Source of the DNA: CAYGBW01 sp964348185
GTDB lineage: Bacteria > Desulfobacterota > BSN033 > WVXP01
Assembly (NCBI GenBank): GCA_964348185.1
Contig: CAYGBW010000089.1
Location: forward strand, 1 to 32,146
Direction of reading: 5' to 3'
Length of the DNA: 32,146 nucleotides
How positions within the stretch are numbered: position 1 is the stretch's first letter; each line of letters begins with the position of its first letter. Shown in pieces: positions 28,758-32,146 of the stretch. A program made the translations under genes and the position numbers. Below the pieces are notes generated by a model, which saw only the letters and a program-made list of their open reading frames with translations, did not search any database and had not been told where the DNA came from.

Positions 28758-31562
28758 TCAGTTAGTCGCCCCTCTGTTCAGTGCTTCGTTAACGGCCTTG
28801 GTCACGGTCTCTCTCGTCACGGGCTTTACCAGGTAATGGATTGCCCCCAACCCCATCGCCACCGTTGAATCCTCTGAACCTGACAGGACGATTACCGGGA
28901 TATGTTTGGTGGTCTCATCCCCTTTCAGCGTCTCCAATACCTCATATCCATCCATACCCGGCATCACCGTGTCGAGAAGGATCACGCTCGGTCTTACCCT
29001 CCTGGCCAACTCAAGGGCCTTTGATCCGTCTTCGGCCTCGTATACTTTAAATCCCTCCTCCTGGATGAAATATCTGAGAAAATCTCTAGTTTTTTGATCA
29101 TCATCCACAACCAGGATTGAAATATCCTTCCTCGAACCCTCTGGATATTCAAAAAGATCGTGAGTCTCAGCGGGATAGGGCCGCTCCTGAACCGTCTCCC
29201 TCTCTCCCACGACAGGGAGGGTGAAGGCAAAGGTGCTTCCCTTTCCTTCATCGCTTTCTGCCCAAATCCGCCCCCCATGCCTTTCCACAATATACTTACA
29301 GAAATACAACCCCAACCCTGTTCCGGTGTCGTCTCCAGCAGCGGGCCGATTGATTCGGTAGAATCTCTCGAAGACTCTCTCCAGATGTTTCGAAGGAATA
29401 CCGATGCCATTGTCCGTCACCCTAACCTGGACCTCCCCAGGGGATCCCGAATCCCCGGGTGAATACCCTGCTGAGACCCGGATGTCCCCCCCCTCAGGGG
29501 TATACTTGACAGCGTTGTTCAGAAGGTTGGCCAGGACCTGTGTCAGGGTATCCTCATCCCCCCAGACCCTGGGAACATCCTTTTGTCCATCCATTTTTAT
29601 GGCAACATTTTCCTTCTGAGCATGGGATCGGTGAGCCGAAACGGACTTCTCAATGATCTCACGAACGTCAACAGGTCTCCTCTCCAGATCGAACCTTCTC
29701 TCCTCTATTTTGGTGATGTTCAAGATGTCATTGATCAGGCGGGTGAGACGATCGGTCTCTTCATTGATAATGTTCAGAAATTCGACCTGTTGATCCACAT
29801 TTCGATCGGGCTTCTTCAAAAGGATTTCAGCATAGGCCTTGATCGAGGCTAAGGGGGTTCTGAGTTCATGGGAAACCAGGGAAACAAACTCCGTTTTCAA
29901 CCGATCAATCTCTCTCTCCGAGGTGATATCGTTGAAGACCTTGATTATTCCGAGAAAATTCCCATCGTTATCGAATATGGGACAGACAGAAACCTTCAAG
30001 ACACGGCGTTGAGGTTTTGTCAATTCCACCTCCTCAACCCAGACGTCTTCTTGTTTCCTCAACGCTGGACCGTATGCCTTGTAGACATCACACCCCTTGC
30101 AGGCTTCAAACTTTTGTGAGTATTTTTCGGCGATTTCTTCTCTGCAGTGGGTTCCGGACAGGAGCCAACAGCGGGGATCCTCGTTTCCGTATGCAGGACA
30201 TTCTCCTTTGTCACAGTTGAAGTTATGCCGACAACGAATCATCTCCTCGGTCGGCTGAAGCCGCCCCAATACATACAAGGGCTCGAGAGAGGGATCTCGC
30301 GGATTCCCGAGGACCTGCATTCCCGTGACCTGTTCTTTTCTTACGCCGAGCCATTCCTCGGCAGTGGGATTGATCAGCACCACCCTCTGATCGGGATCGA
30401 ACAGGATCACTCCATTGGTCAAATGATCCAGGATAGACTTGCTGATGTTCCGCTCCTCGGAGACTTCTCGATATAAAAAGGACAGCTCGTCCATTTGCCT
30501 TTTGACCTTATCTTGCGATTTCCTTAATTGATCAACCATCTGGTTGAAACTCTCGCCCAGCTCGCCGACCTCATCCTTTGTCTTGACCTCGATGTTGACC
30601 CCGAGGTCCCCTTCTGCCACTTTTCGGCTCGCCGAGGATAGCTTCAGGATCGGGTAGGTAATTCTCCTGACAATGAGGTAATAGAGAAGCGCCACGCCGA
30701 TGAGAATGACCGCTACGATCAAAATGTTTTGAAGAAGAATGGTCCTTTTATTGATCAACACCTCCTTCAGGGATACTGAAACTGCAAATATCCCTTGGTT
30801 CTTGTAGTTTATTGAAAGGGGGCTGAGCGCGATTTTTTGCGGATCACTCTCGTCCAGAATCTCCTTAACGACCGTCATTCCCTCGTCCAGAACATCCTTT
30901 GGGAGTTTTCCACCGAGAATGCCCCCGAAAAACCGGCTCTGAAGGGATGGGCTAATCGTCGAAGAAAACAGCTTCCCTTTGTAGATTAACGTGATATCCG
31001 CGCCGATCTTCCGCTTCTGCGCTTCCAAGAATTGATCATCCAGGGGATACTCAGCGATGATGACTTCCCTTATGCCGCCAGCCCTCTCGATAGGCGCCAC
31101 CGCAGCGATGCTCAGCCCGGACTTTCCATGGGTCTCTTCCTCCACCAGGGCGGTGGTGCGGATTCCGAGAAGACCCTTACGGATCAGTCCCCTTTTTTCC
31201 TTATCCTGGTTCAATCCACGGTACATGCGAATTCTAATCCGATCCTTCTTAAGGGATTCCAGCAAGTATATGAGCACCGACCGGCCCGCGCTCGTGTCTG
31301 CGAGCTGATCAGAGAGTTTCGTCACATCTGCCATGAATTGGGCGTAAAAGGACACCTTTTCTTCCTGTTCCTTGATGACCTCATTCAAGAGGCGGGTATG
31401 GCTTTGAAGGAACTTAAGCATTCTGGCTTCAATGCTTCTGCTCGTTCTTTTGTTGCTCGAAACAATCTCGGCGATGGCGAAGAGGAAGATGAGACAGAGG
31501 AAAGTTATTAGGATTTTTACATGAATTCTGTTCTGTCTCTTTAGGAAACCCCTAAAAGACAT
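28758..31562 (-). CDS. Hybrid histidine kinase with Cache, HAMP, Cys-rich PAS and receiver domains
   Basis: A 934-residue membrane protein. Helix 1 (about 15-33), a periplasmic Cache-like sensor (35-275) and helix 2 (about 278-298) precede HAMP (299-352). PAS (about 370-550) is interrupted by a cysteine-rich stretch with cysteines at 444, 450, 455, 465, 473, 488 and 491 (GECPAYG, RCWLLSG, CKGCDVY). HisKA with His565 in VSHELRTPLAS, the ATPase domain (DNGIGIPSKHLERVF, GTGLGLYFCKYIVE) and a C-terminal receiver with D864 in ILLDTVMPGMDG complete it. The cysteines could bind metal or an Fe-S cluster and tune kinase activity. It stands between a haem-bearing PhnD-like protein and a free receiver. 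Confidence 0.92.
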   Translation of the reverse strand: MSFRGFLKRQNRIHVKILITFLCLIFLFAIAEIVSSNKRTSRSIEARMLKFLQSHTRLLNEVIKEQEEKVSFYAQFMADVTKLSDQLADTSAGRSVLIYLLESLKKDRIRIRMYRGLNQDKEKRGLIRKGLLGIRTTALVEEETHGKSGLSIAAVAPIERAGGIREVIIAEYPLDDQFLEAQKRKIGADITLIYKGKLFSSTISPSLQSRFFGGILGGKLPKDVLDEGMTVVKEILDESDPQKIALSPLSINYKNQGIFAVSVSLKEVLINKRTILLQNILIVAVILIGVALLYYLIVRRITYPILKLSSASRKVAEGDLGVNIEVKTKDEVGELGESFNQMVDQLRKSQDKVKRQMDELSFLYREVSEERNISKSILDHLTNGVILFDPDQRVVLINPTAEEWLGVRKEQVTGMQVLGNPRDPSLEPLYVLGRLQPTEEMIRCRHNFNCDKGECPAYGNEDPRCWLLSGTHCREEIAEKYSQKFEACKGCDVYKAYGPALRKQEDVWVEEVELTKPQRRVLKVSVCPIFDNDGNFLGIIKVFNDITSEREIDRLKTEFVSLVSHELRTPLASIKAYAEILLKKPDRNVDQQVEFLNIINEETDRLTRLINDILNITKIEERRFDLERRPVDVREIIEKSVSAHRSHAQKENVAIKMDGQKDVPRVWGDEDTLTQVLANLLNNAVKYTPEGGDIRVSAGYSPGDSGSPGEVQVRVTDNGIGIPSKHLERVFERFYRINRPAAGDDTGTGLGLYFCKYIVERHGGRIWAESDEGKGSTFAFTLPVVGERETVQERPYPAETHDLFEYPEGSRKDISILVVDDDQKTRDFLRYFIQEEGFKVYEAEDGSKALELARRVRPSVILLDTVMPGMDGYEVLETLKGDETTKHIPVIVLSGSEDSTVAMGLGAIHYLVKPVTRETVTKAVNEALNRGATN

Positions 31563-31717
31563 TCTGGCTCTCCCAGGTGGAAGGGTTACGTGCTGTCAAT
31601 AATCAACGTCTCGGAATTTCTACAAAAATTGACATCGGAGGTGTTTTCGTGATCATCGATTGACGGGTTCCCGTTACCAACATTCCCGTTCGGGCGAAGC
31701 CCCGGAGTTCCGATCAT

Positions 31718-32146
31718 TCATTTCTCCTTCCCATAGGGGTAGCTTTTCAGATCGATTCCCAAATCCGTGATCATCTGGTAGAGCTCTCTGTAATCGTCGT
31801 GGGTCGTTTCTATGAATCCGTCAGCCCCGAAATTGCGCAAGACGTCTCGCCCTTCTTCGGTTTCCGGAAGCTCCAAAAGCACTTCCCTGAGTTTCTTCTT
31901 CAAATTGACGGAGTATTCCCTATCGGGATACAGGTGTTTTGGCCCTTCTTTCCCCATTTCCTGATGGCAGCTGAGGCAGACGAAATCGACGTCCTTTCGG
32001 GTCACCAGGGCGTTCTCGGGTACGGCCGGAGACTCAGCGAGGATAGTCATCTCCTTTTCTATCCTGGGGTCCTCTTTGGCGAGTTTCCTGTAGATCAGAT
32101 CCTTAGCCGCTCCAGCCTCTATTTCCCCATTCAACACTTTCAACAC
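31718..32146 (-). CDS. PhnD-like periplasmic binding protein with a c-type haem motif, partial
   Basis: The N-terminus is beyond the window edge; 142 residues remain. The visible part matches the C-terminal lobe of PhnD-type phosphate/phosphonate-binding proteins: LNGEIEAGAAKDLIYRKL, SPAVPENALVTRKDVD, LKKKLREVLLELPETEEG, then GADGFIETTHDDYRELYQMI. Between TRKDVD and LKKKL, where the family normally has a direct join, there is an insert with C57-L-S-C60-H61, a c-type haem site, and HLYPDREYS. A haem in this loop would sit near the hinge of the binding lobe. It lies 155 nt upstream of the hybrid kinase on the same strand and may be its sensory partner. Confidence 0.8.
   Translation of the reverse strand: MLKVLNGEIEAGAAKDLIYRKLAKEDPRIEKEMTILAESPAVPENALVTRKDVDFVCLSCHQEMGKEGPKHLYPDREYSVNLKKKLREVLLELPETEEGRDVLRNFGADGFIETTHDDYRELYQMITDLGIDLKSYPYGKEK

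Overview
The window reads like chromosomal DNA of an anaerobic, metal- and sulfur-handling bacterium, most likely a member of the Desulfobacterota (former Deltaproteobacteria). This assignment is inferred from gene content: a duplicated siroheme reductase fused to a TusA-like domain, a Ccm system with the Cys-type CcmE, a multihaem cytochrome, sigma-54 regulators, and cysteine-rich sensor modules of a kind I associate with sulfate reducers. No rRNA, tRNA, CRISPR array or complete insertion sequence was seen.

Layout. (1) Positions 1-1874, minus strand: a run of six small proteins (DUF302, two SHOCT membrane proteins, a Met/Gly/His-rich secreted protein, a YHS metal-site protein, a Cys/His/Gly-rich membrane peptide) of the sort that accompanies copper or heavy-metal P-type ATPases. 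No intact pump is present, but a fragment resembling the start of a pump's metal-binding domain lies at 2506-2565. (2) 1890-3018: gene-poor, with a 258-bp MITE-like element bounded by inverted repeats and carrying a REP-like sequence. (3) 3019-6581: a zinc-ribbon protein; a large sulfite/nitrite-reductase-like protein with a C-terminal TusA-like domain; a tiny 27-codon gene with its own consensus promoter and terminator; and an Rrf2 regulator. (4) 6639-14259: a compact cytochrome c maturation cluster in the order (on the minus strand) small membrane protein, secreted protein, ccmF, ccmH, CcmI-like zinc-ribbon protein, carboxypeptidase-regulatory-like protein, ccmE, ccmA, ccmB, ccmC, ccmD. CcmE carries Cys instead of the usual haem-binding His. 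(5) 14357-21383: a unit bounded by two related small cysteine-containing membrane proteins that both end in an FRPPR motif. Between them are a CDF-transporter-like/HflK fusion, HflC, a second HflK with a His-rich insert, a two-domain PpiC lipoprotein and a CheY-like receiver. (6) 21625-24694: a membrane histidine kinase and its sigma-54 activator, directly upstream of a sigma-54-like promoter that faces region 5. (7) 25062-27841: a TlpA/ResA thioredoxin (possible CcmG substitute), a divergent MerR regulator with eight C-terminal cysteines behind a good sigma-54 promoter, and a periplasmic cytochrome with six haem motifs. (8) 27913-32146: a bidirectional terminator, a glutaredoxin-like protein, a receiver protein, a large hybrid kinase with a Cys-rich PAS insert, and the end of a PhnD-like binding protein that contains a c-type haem motif.

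How the parts may work together. The Ccm cluster, TlpA-like protein and multihaem cytochrome form a c-type cytochrome theme. Region 5 plus the kinase/sigma-54 activator pair looks like a regulated envelope or membrane quality-control module, possibly metal-responsive. Region 8 looks like a sensory relay in which a haem-bearing binding protein could feed a redox- or metal-sensing kinase. The region 5-6 unit and the haem-bearing PhnD-like protein are the strongest candidates for something not yet described. All functional links are inferences from sequence and gene order.
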